A DNA stretch of 64,000 bases from Eumeta japonica (lineage: Eukaryota; Arthropoda; Insecta; Lepidoptera; Psychidae): positions 186,001 to 250,000 of the forward strand of contig BGZK01000871.1 of assembly GCA_005406025.1 (NCBI GenBank), given 5' to 3'. The position numbers and the translations under genes were made by a program. The first letter of the stretch is position 1, and each line of letters begins with the position of its first letter. Shown here in pieces: positions 34,671-46,837 of this stretch. The notes beneath the pieces were generated by a model. It did not search any database, had not been told where the DNA came from, and worked only from the letters and a program-made list of their open reading frames with translations.

Positions 34671-35929
34671 ATAATGTTCGTACTATATTTTATCTGTTCG
34701 AGTACAACTCCATCGTAGTAATCTGTCTAATCACAGCTTTGCTTTTATTTTACATGTCAGAATATGACAATGAAATTTTACAGCATTTTTTGCATATGCA
34801 TTTCAAGGATATTGTAATTTGATACCATTAGGAAGAGAGCCCTTTATCAAGTCACGGAGAACATCATTTGAAACCGCAATCATGATAGTACTTAAAAAGA
34901 AAATTATTTGAAGAAGTATATTCGTTTCTAGGAAATATTCTTACTATTTAAATGAGAATACAAAAAAAATGAAAAACGCTTTGTTTTTCGAAAGTGTTTG
35001 AATAACAATAAGTAGGTACGGAAGAATCTGTAACGTAAATAATGATTAGCGAAGCCTAGTAGTAAAACGCCCGTTTTCGAGACAGGAAATGCTAATTCAC
35101 ATCCTGATTGTTTACACCACTGTGTAAATTGTAAATGCCATTTACGTACCACTTACGTTAACGATTAAAGAGAAAAACCCAATAAACAATAAGATGCCCT
35201 TGTTTAGTGTCGAATTGACGTGGAGATTACAGTCTTTTATCGCAAAGAAAAACATAGGACAGTCTTAGTGTGGCATCTTATACGTTGTACAAGGATGATA
35301 AAAATAAGAACAAGTATTTTAATTGGCTCTCAAAATAAGTAACTTAATAACTAGGTATTATAAATAAAAAAAAATATGTAAAATGAGACAAATTGTATTT
35401 AAGAGCATTATTTTTGTTTCTAGTTCTAATTGCTATTCTTCTACGATATAAAGACAAATACAGAGAGCACACGGAAGTAATACCAATTCATTGGGAGTGC
35501 GATCCTAAAACGGGAAATAACTTAATAACTAGATTAAGTAACGTTATGGTATAATAATACCCGCAATGTATGCTTTATTACGTTTTCATTGCCCATTGTA
35601 TTTCCCATCATTGCTTTTCAGCGTAAGTGCCCATTATAGACATGCCAGTTGTTACCTGCCCTCTTCGTTAGGGGTAAAATTGAATTCAGAAGAGATTATT
35701 TAGTTTAGGTCTTCGATTTGCTCGCGGTTTCCAATCACCACTTTTCTAATATGTAAGTATTTTTTTTTTGTACAGAAATATCGTATGTATTTGTTACATG
35801 ACATAATCTGCTTCTGTAGAAAATATCATTAATATGTGTCCAAACGTTTGTGCGTGATTGAATGACAAACACCAGACAAACTTTTACATTTAAAACGCAC
35901 ATGCCGTTCGATCTGGTAGAAATGTGTTA

Positions 35930-36230
35930 GTTACAGCCGCCTAGCCGCACAGGCGTTACGTCATGAATACGCGCAAGATAATAAATAGACGGGTTAGTGG
36001 AGCGTGAAGCCTTTAAACCGGCGAGGGTGTGGCCGAGGCCTTTGCGAAGCGTAGGCATCGCGAGCGTCCGTGTGCACCCCCCCGATGTTCCCCTGGTAGA
36101 TATTTCTTTTTATGGGTTACGGGTAAAATGTCAGGGGAGTGTCGGAGCGGCGCGCCTCTGCCCGCGCCCGCGCCCATCCCCGTTATCGTCTCGCGCCGTT
36201 GCGTTGCTGGCATACACTACTTATATTTCA
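35930..36230. other. GC-rich island, candidate regulatory region
   Basis: Contains GCGTTACGTCATGAATACGC (CRE-like TTACGTCA), GATAATAAATAG, GGCGAGGGTGTGGCCGAGGC and CCCGCGCCCGCGCCCATCCC. Overlapping frames exist on both strands, as expected from composition. It lies 260 bp before the MITE. Confidence 0.3.
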
Positions 36231-36493
36231 TTAACGATGATTCCTTAGATTTCAGTCGTAAATTAAGGAAATTAAAGGTTAATAAATTATTGGTAATAAA
36301 TATTGCACAAGCTCCTAATAATTATTTAATCAAAAGCAGAAATTAAATACGAATAGATAAATATCTGTCAGAAATTATATATCTACGATATCAACAGAAC
36401 AGGTTAAAAGCAGTCTTAAAAAAGTGTTTATTTAAACGTCTTCAAATGTCACTTAAGTAGTGTTATTTAGGAAATGCGAAGTTAATACGTGTG

Positions 36494-36901
36494 CTCTCTA
36501 AAACTGAATTAGTAGAATTTTTACTAATTGAAGTAGTAATAGTAGAAACTACATCAAAATTAGTAATTTTTTAGTTGAATCTACTACAGATTTACTAAGT
36601 TTGTAGGCGTTACTTTTCAATTAGTAATTTTTCACTCATTGAAGAAGTAATATGGCCCAACTTCACTACTGAATTAGTAGTTCTGAATTAGTAGTCACTT
36701 GACAATTAGTAAAATAATCACTTTTATAATAGTAGAATTATACTTTTTAATTAGTAGAAAATTTACAATTTTAATTTGTAATCATTTCTACTAATTGAAA
36801 GAGTGGATAACCACTTATTGCTGGTCGTATACTTTGGACATCTTAAAATAGTAGCTATTGACTATTAATTAGTGGTTTTCCACTAATTCAGTTTTAGAGA
36901 G
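36494..36901. mobile_element. MITE, 408 bp, with matching 22-bp termini and internal ATTAGTA-type repeats
   Basis: The left end CTCTCTAAAACTGAATTAGT is mirrored by ACTAATTCAGTTTTAGAGAG at the right end; over 22 bp the arms differ at one base. The interior is almost entirely made of short blocks such as AATTAGTAG, TACTAATTG and TAGTAGAAT in both directions, so the element can fold throughout. There is no coding capacity. A clean target-site duplication is not visible (GTG is the only repeated flank), so the superfamily is not decided. Confidence 0.75.
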
Positions 36902-36978
36902 TGGAGTGCCTTTCAAAGATAGATATAAAAACAGTAATATCAGAGACCGGTGTCGTTTGAAAGAAGATGTAGTGTTTA

Positions 36979-37267
36979 GAGCAGAATAAGTTATGTGGCT
37001 TGGCCGCCTGGAAAGAATGAATGATAGGAGACTGACGAAATAAAACTATACAGTGAACGTCTGCGATGGAAAGGTCGGCAAGGGTCACCCTAGAAAACCC
37101 TATGCAGACCATATTTGCGGCACATCAAAAAAGAGCCAAATTCTAAGGACCCAAAACCGTCAAGCTTGCATGAAGTGATTAATGGATGTCAGCGAAGCAA
37201 CAGAGATATGCAAAGATCGTAGCATGTGGACATCAAAAGTGTCTGCATGCCCTTCGAGGAAATAGGT
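36979..37267 (+). pseudogene. LINE reverse-transcriptase C-terminal tail, decayed
   Basis: Plus-strand frames give MWLGRLERMNDRRLTK, then GHPRKPYADHICGTSKKSQ, then QACMK, LMDVSEATEICKDRSMWTS and a final stop. This matches the tail found after the reverse transcriptase in insect non-LTR elements ('W.GH..RM...R.....GRP...W.D.I....' and '...A.DR..W...'). It contains two or three frame changes and stops. It sits 80 bp after the MITE, so the MITE may have inserted next to or into the element. Confidence 0.65.
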
Positions 37268-40200
37268 GTAAGGTTATATTGTATTATTATTATTGTATAC
37301 GTAGGTTTTTTTAATGTTTTAGTTTCATCTCTAATTTAAATTATAGAATAAAACATATTTTATTATATATATTGCAATGTTTACGACATTTTTATTAAAT
37401 TAACATGTAAACTTCGTGATAGTTATGCTTGTCTCTTACTTTTGAATTTACCCATTTGATCGCATTACATTCCCTGTACAGTCATCTTACGAGTGAACTT
37501 AGCCGTTATAATAATTAATTAGTGTTCTGCGAGCACCATTTTTTTGGTGTATGTTTCGCGTAGATTCTTCTGAGAGGCAAAAGACATTCTTTACCTGTTT
37601 CGATTTCAATTCGCCTGAGAAAGTATAACCTAAAATAACCGGCCAAGTTGTAGTCGGAAAGGGTCACGTATTATAAATCGTTGCGTCAGTCCCAAACGAA
37701 ATGAGGCAATACATTTTCATTTTACGTCAATTCTACGTTTCCGATGGAAATTGTAAGACTTAGAATTTCGCTTAGGTTTTTTCTCAACTATGAATGACGT
37801 TTATTCTCTATTTCTCTATTATTTTTTTCAAAGTTTTAGCTCAATAGTTTAGAAACTAAAGAGAGGAATGCTCGATTTTTGTACATTTCCTTTAATATCT
37901 TTTAAGCTATGCATTTTATACAGAAAACTTCATGAAATTTCTACAGTTGTATTTATGTCGTTTTATTTTTATAAAGCAAAAAGAAATAGTAACAGCCTTT
38001 TAATATGATACCCTAGAAATTTTAATGTCTTACTGTTGTCATTCTATATAATTTTTCCTATAACACGTAGTGGTTATAGGAAAATAAGTGATATAATCTA
38101 AGAATCAAAATTAACTCCAGTGATTAAATTTAAAGTGATTAATAACCCCCTTTGTCTTTTTTGTCAAAAATCTGCATTTTACCGAGTTTCTTTTTATTTT
38201 GAATTAAAATTGTCTTTAAGGTAGTTTGTTGCTTATTATTTATTGATTTATAATTATGTATTATTATTGTTATTACAAACTCACGCCTATTTCTCGGAAG
38301 AGTAAGCAGAGTAGAAGTAGAAGAGTAGAAAAAAAAGAAGGCGAGTAGGCAGAGAGCACAAATTTCCATTTGGTACGATTTTTGCATATCTCCTTTTTTT
38401 CACTGACATCCGTTAATAATTTTATACCAACACGTCGGTTTTGGGTGCTTAAAAATTAGCCATTTTTAATACGCCTTTAAATACTTATTTTCCACAATTT
38501 ACTTAATTTATTTAATTTTTTGTTCTTTACCATACTAAAAAATATCACGAGATTTAAACAAATTGTTATTTTAAAAGGTCGGGTATTCTATCCATATTTT
38601 TAATTAAAAGGAAGTTATTTATTAATTACATTCTATTAATAAAAATCAAAAACCAATTCTAAGAAAATAATTCAAATCAAGGCCCAGAAAGAGAAACCTC
38701 AGTTACAATAAATAATGTAAAAAGTGCTCGCTATGTTTCGATTTAATTTTGATGAGAAACATGAAAAACACTCTTAAACGCTTGCGCATTATGAGTCGTG
38801 CAAAATTTTAAACAAAAGTGTCATCTAAAATGTATTACAAAATATAACACACTATTACAGCCCAATGTCTCCGAAGCAATGGTAACGACGAGATACATTT
38901 ACTTACCACTAGAGGTCGCCACTATATTTTTTAGAGTCCCCTTTTGGGTATTGTTAAATTATATTTTTCATTCATTATAATTTAAAAACCACAAATTAGA
39001 CAGACATTTTCGATATGAAACTACTTACTGTCATTCTAAAAATAATAAAGGAAGACTAAATTAATGGATTTTTTTTCACAAGTGATTGTGTTTTTAAGTT
39101 ATGTAAAGTTGATTGACGGGATCCGTTTTATAAACTATTTTGATGTTTTTTTCGTTTTTTCTATAACATTAAGTATTTTTTATTACATATTTGAAAGGAA
39201 TTTTACTTTTCATTAAATTATTTGTTCTCTTGTGAAAGAGTTATATCTCTATAATCATTGCATATTTTAAGAATCTTTTGGAGTTTACTCCTTAAGAATC
39301 GATTTCATATTCAGGCCCGGGGTATGGAATTTTATGGGAGTAAAATCAAGTGTTAGCTAAATGACGTTACGCTATCGTCATGGTTACTGAAATAAATAAA
39401 TCGTCATGGTTACTGTTTACATTTCAATCAATCAGAATGTGACAAATACCACTTATACTTGGTGGAGATTTTAATATTGATTTTAATAAAGAAGGTGGTT
39501 TCCGTTTAGTACAATTTCTGAAAGATGAACTGAACTTAGATTTAATTACTGACAGAACACTAGGGACAACTAGATATGGTACAACTATTGATGCGATGTT
39601 TTCACGATTTATCACACAAGTATCTTCCGACATTCATGTATCATATTTTAGTTACCATAAACCAATTGTTTCAGTGTTTAATGATACCGCTATTGTTTCC
39701 TGCGATAAACATTACGCAAGATAACGTCAATGATAGAGAAAATCAATCTTACTAAAAATTTTATTGTATAATATAATTATTTTCAATATTTTCTAAAATG
39801 AGGAATTAATTGGTTAACTATTAACATAAATTAATGAATTGTATATTATGCTTTGAATAATATAATAGATGCTTTCATTTACCATTATACTAATCTATAT
39901 GTACGATATCATCTTAAAGCAGTAAACTCCATTCGTGCGTCGGAGCTGACACACATTTTTTGTTCTTTTATTTTCCCTAGATTATTTGCGAGCTTGTACG
40001 AATACGTTATTAGTGTGTGTTCTTTGCCTTAATTCCCCGAAATACCTATGCAATGTAAAATTGAAGTTAGTAAGGATTACAAAAAACAATACATTCTAAT
40101 GATCTATTTACACTCGCTCGCAGTTGACGTAGATACAATGATATGTAGAAATGTATAGAGAATGGATACCTAAGAGATATAATTAATTTTAAATAGTGAA

Positions 40201-41780
40201 AACTGTATCGAGTATTCTACAAAGGTTGTAGATTGTAGACGTAAGGAGCATGAAGTGTGACGAATAGAGACTTAAAAATAAAGGCTTCGACTCTACATTG
40301 AATGCGGGAAAAAAAACTGTTTCCAAAATTGTTATATTGATAACACTAAAACTCGTCAATAGCTACCAAACAAAAAAAAAAAAGAAAGAAAATCATTTGT
40401 GAAATAGAGGAGAAAAAAGGTACCGAACTGTTTTGTTTTGCCTATTTCTAATGCAAATAGAATATTGATTATTGAATTATTTCTGAGAAATTGTTGAATC
40501 TGTTTCTACGACACACAAAACACGGCTGCATTTAATTTTATTTCCACTCTTTTAGTAAAAAGTTTTGGGCAAAAAAATTCAAACATAATATCGATCATCG
40601 TTTTGGAAACAGTCAAAATAACTCCCGAGGATCTTAATATCAATGAAAATAGTTGGATGAAAACTCTATTTTCAAAAAATAAATTGAAAATATTAACTTC
40701 CCGAATTTTTCGAAATACTTCATTTTTTTTAAGAAAAACTTAAAAAGATTTTGTACCTTGTAGCTAAGACTAACTCTCTGAACAATTATGCTTCAGAGCT
40801 TTAAAATTGTGATGGATCGGCTATAACATACATTGAAAGAAAATTATTAGAACCCTATTTAATAGATTTATCGCAAAGAAAAACTGGTGTTTTATTATAA
40901 AGCATAGCCCTAAAATGTTTTTGTCTCCCTGTCCGTCCCTTGGGCTTGCGGTTTTAAAGTATTTTCAAATATTAGTATCTGTTTTATTAAACTTACATCA
41001 CAAATGAACGATAGCCATCTTACTTTCAATATGTTACATATTTACGCATTTTTCTTTAAAATTAATGATTTAATTTAAAAGAGTTAATTAAAATTAATGA
41101 AATATGACATTTATAAGAAATTACTTGTTATGGGGATTACATTTAGTAGCATATGAAGAAATGTGCCAATTTTTGTTATTAAAGTTGATACTCGACTGGA
41201 TTTAAAATCAGTTCACAGCAATAGTAAGATGTGATTATTTTGGCGAGATTGGACATAACTTTGTGGTGTAAATAATTACTATTTTATTTCACACTGACTT
41301 AAGATTCCTCTCATTGATATTATTGTATATTATTACCCATTTTAAAAGCATTATAAAATGATCTTTTGAATAATGAAATAAGAAAGACAAAAAACGTTAT
41401 ACTGGATGGGCATTTTTAAAAGAAAACTTTGATACCTAATGTTTTTATTGATGCTTTAAATTGCCCCAAATGATGAATGATTTTCGAAGTGGGCAATATG
41501 ACAATTGAATTAGCCCGTGTCCCATAATAAAATGGGCATTCTCCTTTATGTCATAAACATTAGTTAGTAAATACCTGCCTACCTAATTGTTAGTTAAGTT
41601 TAATGAACTCATTAAATATGTTTAAATAACAAATACGTTCCAATATTAATTAATACATTATTATACCTGCAGTCGTAGATTTATATATACACTCTAGATT
41701 GACTTTTAAGATAATAGTTTTTACATACATTATTTAAACTAATAGTTATTATGTATTTTAGTATATAAAAACTATTAGTT
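37268..41780. other. Non-coding stretch
   Basis: AT-rich. Contains the endonuclease fragment at 39.4 kb and a small hairpin (TTTTCCTATAAC/GTTATAGGAAAA) at 38056-38092. No gene seen. Confidence 0.5.
39443..39724 (+). pseudogene. AP-endonuclease-like (exonuclease/endonuclease/phosphatase) domain fragment of a transposon
   Basis: A 93-codon open stretch without an ATG start reads IPLILGGDFNIDFNKEGG, a 'GDFN' catalytic motif, then LNLDLITDRTLGTTRYGTT, IDAMFS, and finally VSYFSYHKPIVSVF. The last is the position of the conserved 'SDHKP' motif, here with Tyr instead of Asp. Such domains occur in LINE ORF2 proteins and at the C-terminus of some Helitron/Pif1-type proteins. The 'SYFSYHKPI' form makes me lean to the latter, weakly. 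The frame is intact but isolated: no reverse transcriptase or helicase motif flanks it. Confidence 0.7.
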
Positions 41781-41914
41781 TTTGTATGCTAAAGCTATTA
41801 CTACTATTATCAGCACTTTTGGCTGTGCGTGACAGTATAACATCGTATCGAGACTGTGCGCGGGAGGGAATCTTAAAGGGCTCGTCGTCTCGACAGAGAA
41901 AGCATTATCCTTAC

Positions 41915-42020
41915 GGGCGGCGGCGCGGTGTGCGGGGCGCGGGGCAGGCACGTTGTCCTTCTCATCTCGAACGAGCTGTCGCATCGTCCTGACGGCCTGG
42001 TAGTTTAGGAACATCAGCAT
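41915..42020 (-). CDS. Exon-like piece in a GC island, candidate first coding exon
   Basis: Within a GC-rich island the minus strand has an ATG (42020-42018, GGGATGC context) opening MLMFLNYQAVRTMRQLVRDE and continuing to a consensus donor CCC/GTAAGG at 41914. The piece is 106 nt and leaves phase 1. The frame is also open upstream without an ATG for about 45 codons (Gly/Arg rich, likely leader). The start is hydrophobic but too short for a clear signal peptide. No downstream exon is recognised. It resembles a first exon with its CpG promoter, but similar islands without genes occur elsewhere in the window. Confidence 0.3.
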
Positions 42021-42974
42021 CCCATATTTCTCACGCTCGCACCCAGCGCGCCCCCGGGATCTGCCGCCATCCCTTTTGGGGCCCTCGGTCGCGCCGCTCG
42101 CACCTACGACTCGGCCGGCGTGTGAACCTCCCGGACTGCCTTCGACGGACGTTCTCACGCTACTTTTTCTTATTGTGAACCGTCGAAAAAAAAATCTTTT
42201 CTACCTATTTGTTGTATGGATTATGAGAATATTAAGATTAGAAAATCTGTGGTATGAGGTAATAAATATATTTTTGAATTCTTTTAAACGAATTTTCATG
42301 AAATATCGACTAAAAGCGCATCTATCTCGAGCACCAGTATGAACGGGTAGCGTAATTTGGAAATATTTTCTGTAGGGTATAGATTCATAGAAAAAAACAT
42401 TATTGGTTCCGCAGTCAAACAGTATTTACTGCTTGATCCCTATTTCTCTTGATTGTTCGTAGTGAGTTTTACATTGGTATTATATTATCATTTTTATACG
42501 ATTAACTATATCAACATGTATTTCAAAATAATATTAGATTAAAAATTTAATCATCAAACTTATTGTTTATTTTAATAATTAACAAAACTGTTAAATCCTG
42601 TTGTTTCAAAAAATTACTTATTAAAATTAAAATTTAATTGAAGGTTGCTGTCAAATGCGGGATTACTGTTTTAGTTATTTAGCATTAATTATCAAATTAT
42701 TGTTAGCAAAGCGAACTGTTTGGGCAATTTAAAAGCTGGGATCTAAAGTATCTCTTAGAATTAAGAAAATTTAAATATAATTCTAGGACCGCAATTTATA
42801 TAATTTTTTATATTATACCAATTTCTATACGAATATATCAAAAAAAAGAAATTTAAAAGCTCCTTCAATAACTTATTTAAATACATTTTAAAAGTCGGCT
42901 CCAGCTAAAGATAAATCAGACACATTTGTGTCTCTTCTAGGACGATTGGTTTTTGGGTCAATATTTAACGTTTC

Positions 42975-43160
42975 ATATTCATCTTTATCTATATATATAT
43001 ATAAGCGAAATACCACTGACTGACTAATTGACTGACTCGTCACGAGGTCTCCGAAACTATAGGTCCGACGACTTGAACTTTGACATAGTTATTCTTTTCG
43101 GGACTTAGATGCACACTAAGAACGGATTTTATGCAAATCCTTTCCAAAAAAAAATTTTAT
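42975..43160 (+). repeat. Lepidopteran-type repeat, 5' part
   Basis: ATACCACTGACTGACTAATT, GACTGACTCGTCACGAGGTC and CTCCGAAACTATAGGTCCGA followed by GACTTGAACTTTGACATAGT. Its likely 3' counterpart lies at 43.74-43.96 kb, with the GC island 43390-43600 between them. Confidence 0.55.
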
Positions 43161-43384
43161 ATATACAAATCATAGCCATTAAGGAGTGCTGTGGCTTGCA
43201 TCATCAGCTCGGTAGTATGATATGGTAACTACCATACGCAAGAACTTGAACAACTAAAAAAAAAGAGCTAAAACATACTACGTGCCTATAATATTTGAGG
43301 ATTTCCCTCGATTTTCCTGGAATTCCATCATCAGGTTCTGACTTGCTGACTATGGGACCACTTCACATATATTATGTGTTATAA

Positions 43385-43591
43385 TTATTGTGAACCGCAA
43401 GTGTATTCCACGTGTTCGGCATAAAACCAGCACAGGCGCGCGGTCGTGCTCGAAACCACGGCGGCCGCCGAGAGCGAAAACAATATCACACAGAAGGGCG
43501 AGTTCCTCACTCTTCCATCCCTTTGGTTTGCCGCTGTATGAAGTTTCGAAGATAGAGTAAATAGGCCAACTCCGATCAACGACCAGCGCAT
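43385..43591 (-). CDS. Small ORF with signal-like start (68 aa), unrecognised
   Basis: An ATG-initiated minus-strand frame of 68 codons begins MRWSLIGVGLFTLSS, which could act as a signal peptide, and has a second hydrophobic stretch (FCVILFSLSAAAVVSS). A possible donor (AGA/GTGAGG) lies after 27 codons, so it may also be a first exon. GC content is about 50 percent, an island between two pieces of AT-rich repeat. The start context is weak (T at -3). No homology is recognised, and a regulatory island is an equally good explanation. Confidence 0.2.
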   Translation of the reverse strand: MRWSLIGVGLFTLSSKLHTAANQRDGRVRNSPFCVILFSLSAAAVVSSTTARLCWFYAEHVEYTCGSQ

Positions 43592-43739
43592 ATAGCGTAA
43601 GTTATTTAGCTGCTGTCTTCTATGTCAGTGGCTTTGTCCCCTATCTGTGTAAAAAAACGTACGATTTTTTTTCAATAATTCAAAGTAACGACTCTTCTGA
43701 TTTAGCGACATTTGATTTACAGTTCGTATTAAAATGACA

Positions 43740-43956
43740 TTAGATCTATAAATCTACACATATATAATGAAAATAGGTTGTCTTTGTTAGCCAATTACGT
43801 AAAAACTACTAAACGTATAGACATGGGACTGGGACCATTCGACGCGGGATGATTTGTAGATGGTTCTAGGCTACTCATTTTTCGAATTCCGTAAATCCTT
43901 CGCCATTTTATTTATAAATAAAAATTACCCAGCGAAGCGGGCGGGACAGCTAGTGG
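43740..43956 (+). repeat. Lepidopteran-type repeat, 3' part
   Basis: CTACTAAACGTATAGACATG, TTTGTAGATGGTTCTAGGCT and AAATTACCCAGCGAAGCGGG followed by CGGGACAGCTAGTG. The last block is the usual right end of lepidopteran elements starting 'GACTGACTGA'. Confidence 0.55.
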
Positions 43957-44309
43957 AATGATAAATGTAAACACTGACCATTACGTTTTCACGGATAAAC
44001 AGTGGAACGGACTTTGATAAACTCTTGGTATGGGTTAAACACTTGAGATACTGCTTTATGCATATCTCAGAAAACAGCTACGGTACGACGTCATTCCCGG
44101 GGCGGAGGGCGGGAGGAAACTGTTTCTTCTTATAGTTCGGGACGAAGACGATGGCGGCAAGGATAACTAAACAATTATTAATATAAAATGGAATTCCACG
44201 CGATCGGAAATAACACTACAATGGACTCCACGTTGAGAAAGACTTGTTATCTAACTCCAGCTGTCTCTTAGGTTATATATAAATTGGGCTTTAAGACTTA
44301 ATTTATCGT

Positions 44310-44870
44310 GTAGGTGTCTTGTGTAAGCCGCAACTTAATTTGTTAGTTAAATAACAAAAATCAATATTTCCAGAGGGGGCACTCTAAACATGCAACAGAA
44401 ACAAAAAAATTTTTTTCAACAAACATCAAATTGTAGTACATACTTCGACAGTTCTTTCAAAAAACTTTAAGGTTTTTAAACAATTTCTCCGATGACTTGA
44501 ATAATTTCGAAAACAATCACTCCGAAAATATGAAAAATTATGCCCCCCCCCCCCTTTATTTTCTAAACCACATATCCAAAAAATTTGAAAAAAATAATGA
44601 AGGTAACGCTTAATAAATAATTTCAGGGAAAATTATTTTAAACATCATCAGACTCTTTTGCTAATGCCCTTTAGTTTACACTAGTTTTATAGTAATAGTC
44701 GACATACCTACATATTTTTCTAGTTATAGGCGACTAAGGTACTTATAACTATTCTGTGCGGGAAACACGCAAAAAGTGTACAACTACTTTTTCATTTCTA
44801 ATACATATTTTTGTAATAATGACTTCTGAACCCTATAATGAGCATGGTTCGTGCCCAGTTTTTTATTTAC
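44310..44870 (-). repeat. Dispersed repeat family A, copy 5
   Basis: Includes GTGTAAGCCGCAACTTAATT, TTTTTTTCAACAAACATCAA, AATCACTCCGAAAATATG, CTATTCTGTGCGGGAAACAC and GAACCCTATAATGAGCATGG at the right end. Confidence 0.7.
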
Positions 44871-45284
44871 CAATTTTTTGCTTAATAATTATTATAAGTC
44901 CTTATATATTATAGCTACACTTTTAACATCGTTTGTCTTGACTGATGATCAATGAAAAGCGAAAGCTATTAAGTTAAGAAAGCTAGAATTTGAAATATAG
45001 GTTTATTTCATAATGCAAGCATCCATATAAAAAGTACTTCAACTTTAGGGCAATTGGAGAGGAGAGTTGTATGAAAGCCTTTGTGTTCGTATTTGAAAAT
45101 TTGAATTACAACTACTGAACATAAATAAAATTAAATTTTGACGTATTTCAGGTTTTTAGTTTAAAGGTATGAACTTCGAATTGAAAATATATCTACTCAT
45201 CATAAGTAAATAATGTCGTGGTTCAGGGCTTTTAGATTTTCATATTTTAAAAGAGGCAATGGCTAGTGAAAGTTTGCAGCGTGA

Positions 45285-45600
45285 TAGTTTTTTTTGGTGA
45301 TGAAAATTGTTGGCCGCGTAATTTATTCTTAATTTTGGAGAACAAAACAGTCACAATGTTCTAGATCGGGACTGTATGGATCAAAGTGAAAGGTGACCTT
45401 TTGCTTTGTTTCACACTAAATTTGACGCTCGTTCCTTGAATCTGGTAAGCATGGCATTGCATCAAGTGACGCGGTTCGGTTTTTAAGCCTCAGTCAAATC
45501 GTGTAGGATCCACCGAGCGCACACCTTTTTTGCACCTAATTATTTGTGTAGTATTGATTGTATTTCACTCACGCCTATGCGTAAGCTGTCAAATTACATC
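45285..45600 (-). pseudogene. Second decayed mariner transposase, internally deleted
   Basis: The minus strand shows KKVCARWILHDLTEA, matching the 'RK.CARW.PH.LTE.QK..RV' block of the mariner group that includes SETMAR, followed by a MLTRFKERASNLV block. It then jumps to FDPYSPDLEHCDCFV, equivalent to 'PYSPDLAPCDFYLF' near the third catalytic Asp. About 120 residues between the two blocks are absent and stops interrupt both parts. It belongs to a different mariner subfamily from the 25.6-kb relic. Confidence 0.75.
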
Positions 45601-46469
45601 TGAAATTATAGAAAATTACATTACGAAAATTTTTACGACTTAGATGCATAATGATAAAGACACTAAATTTTTAAAGTGACGCCATAATATAAAAACGATT
45701 GACAGTTAGATGAAACAAACTGTATTCTACAGCCGAAGAGTTCCATTTTCAAATATAGTAATTGCTTTTAAAATATCGTTTATGTAAGTCGCCAATTCCC
45801 AGAAATTTATGGTGCGCCCCACGTATAAGAAAGGTATAAAAAGAAATGTGGCAAAAAAAAAAAACAGTTTTTGATTCAAAAGCCTACTACTACTATTCGA
45901 TAGCTAAGTTGGTTTTGACTAAAAAATTAAATAAGACAGACACTTTTGAACGGGTTATATTAACCATGGTTTAATGGTTTATAAATATGTGATTGATTCA
46001 CGCTGAAATTTTAATAGCATTATAATTAGATATATTTTAAAAATATTTTCAAAACATCAGACTTTTTTTCCGGGCTTTAAAAGTATGATTGGCAATTAAA
46101 AAAAAATACGCGGGATAGAGAGAGATTTCTTTTTTCATATGATGAACGAATTAGTTGTGATGATGAAGGCATATTTTCGAGTGACAAATCAACAGATGAC
46201 GAAGAATCAGAGGATAGTGATGATAAAAGCAAAAAATAAAATTATCTTTACTTTTGAATGTATGTATATGAAATGGTGGTGTGAAAAGAAATCTTTTAAA
46301 AAATGTCGAAACCTCACAAAAGGTTTTAAAACATCGAGTAAACCCTTTCAGAGGTTTACCGAACTGTCGAAATATTGGAATTAAAAATATGGATTTATTT
46401 CATAATTGCAACGTATGCAATACATTCGCAATTTTCGCCTTTTCCTCGAGTCTCATAATTTCGAGTTTG

Positions 46470-46640
46470 ACACGAAAGGGACGGCGGCGGAAGTGACCCA
46501 AAAGCGGCGCGCCCAGCGGCCGCGGCGGAGGTGACGCGCGACGCCATTATTCAAATCGCTGACTGCAGCGCCGCCCGCCCCTCGCTAAACAAAAGGTTAA
46601 TTACCTTTCGCTCAAAGGTTTCAAGTAACTCGCTCTGACC
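46470..46640. other. GC-rich island, candidate enhancer or promoter
   Basis: GGACGGCGGCGGAAGTGACC and CCAGCGGCCGCGGCGGAGGT pass into ACGCCATTATTCAAATCGCT, CTAAACAAAAGGTTAATTAC and CTTTCGCTCAAAGGTTTC. The second half has a cluster of Fox/Sox-like, homeodomain (TTAATTA) and TCF-like (TCAAAGG) sites within 60 bp. Confidence 0.35.
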
Positions 46641-46837
46641 TACCTACGTGGTTAAAGATTCTTTTCAAAAAGCCGTTAGATTACAGTGAAAGCTTAACAA
46701 TAATACTTGCTAGATCATATAGGAATTACGGTTTTCTGCTTTGTATCACGTTAATTTTAATATGCGGGTAGGTGAATATTCCCCCAAACAACTTCAATTT
46801 AGAAAATCGTATGCGCACCAAAATTGTGTCAAATTAA

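Noticed and set aside
41775..42158. 127-codon minus-strand frame as a single protein
   Set aside because: Its apparent start is GTG, not ATG, and a consensus donor lies inside. Only the ATG-to-donor part was kept as a candidate.
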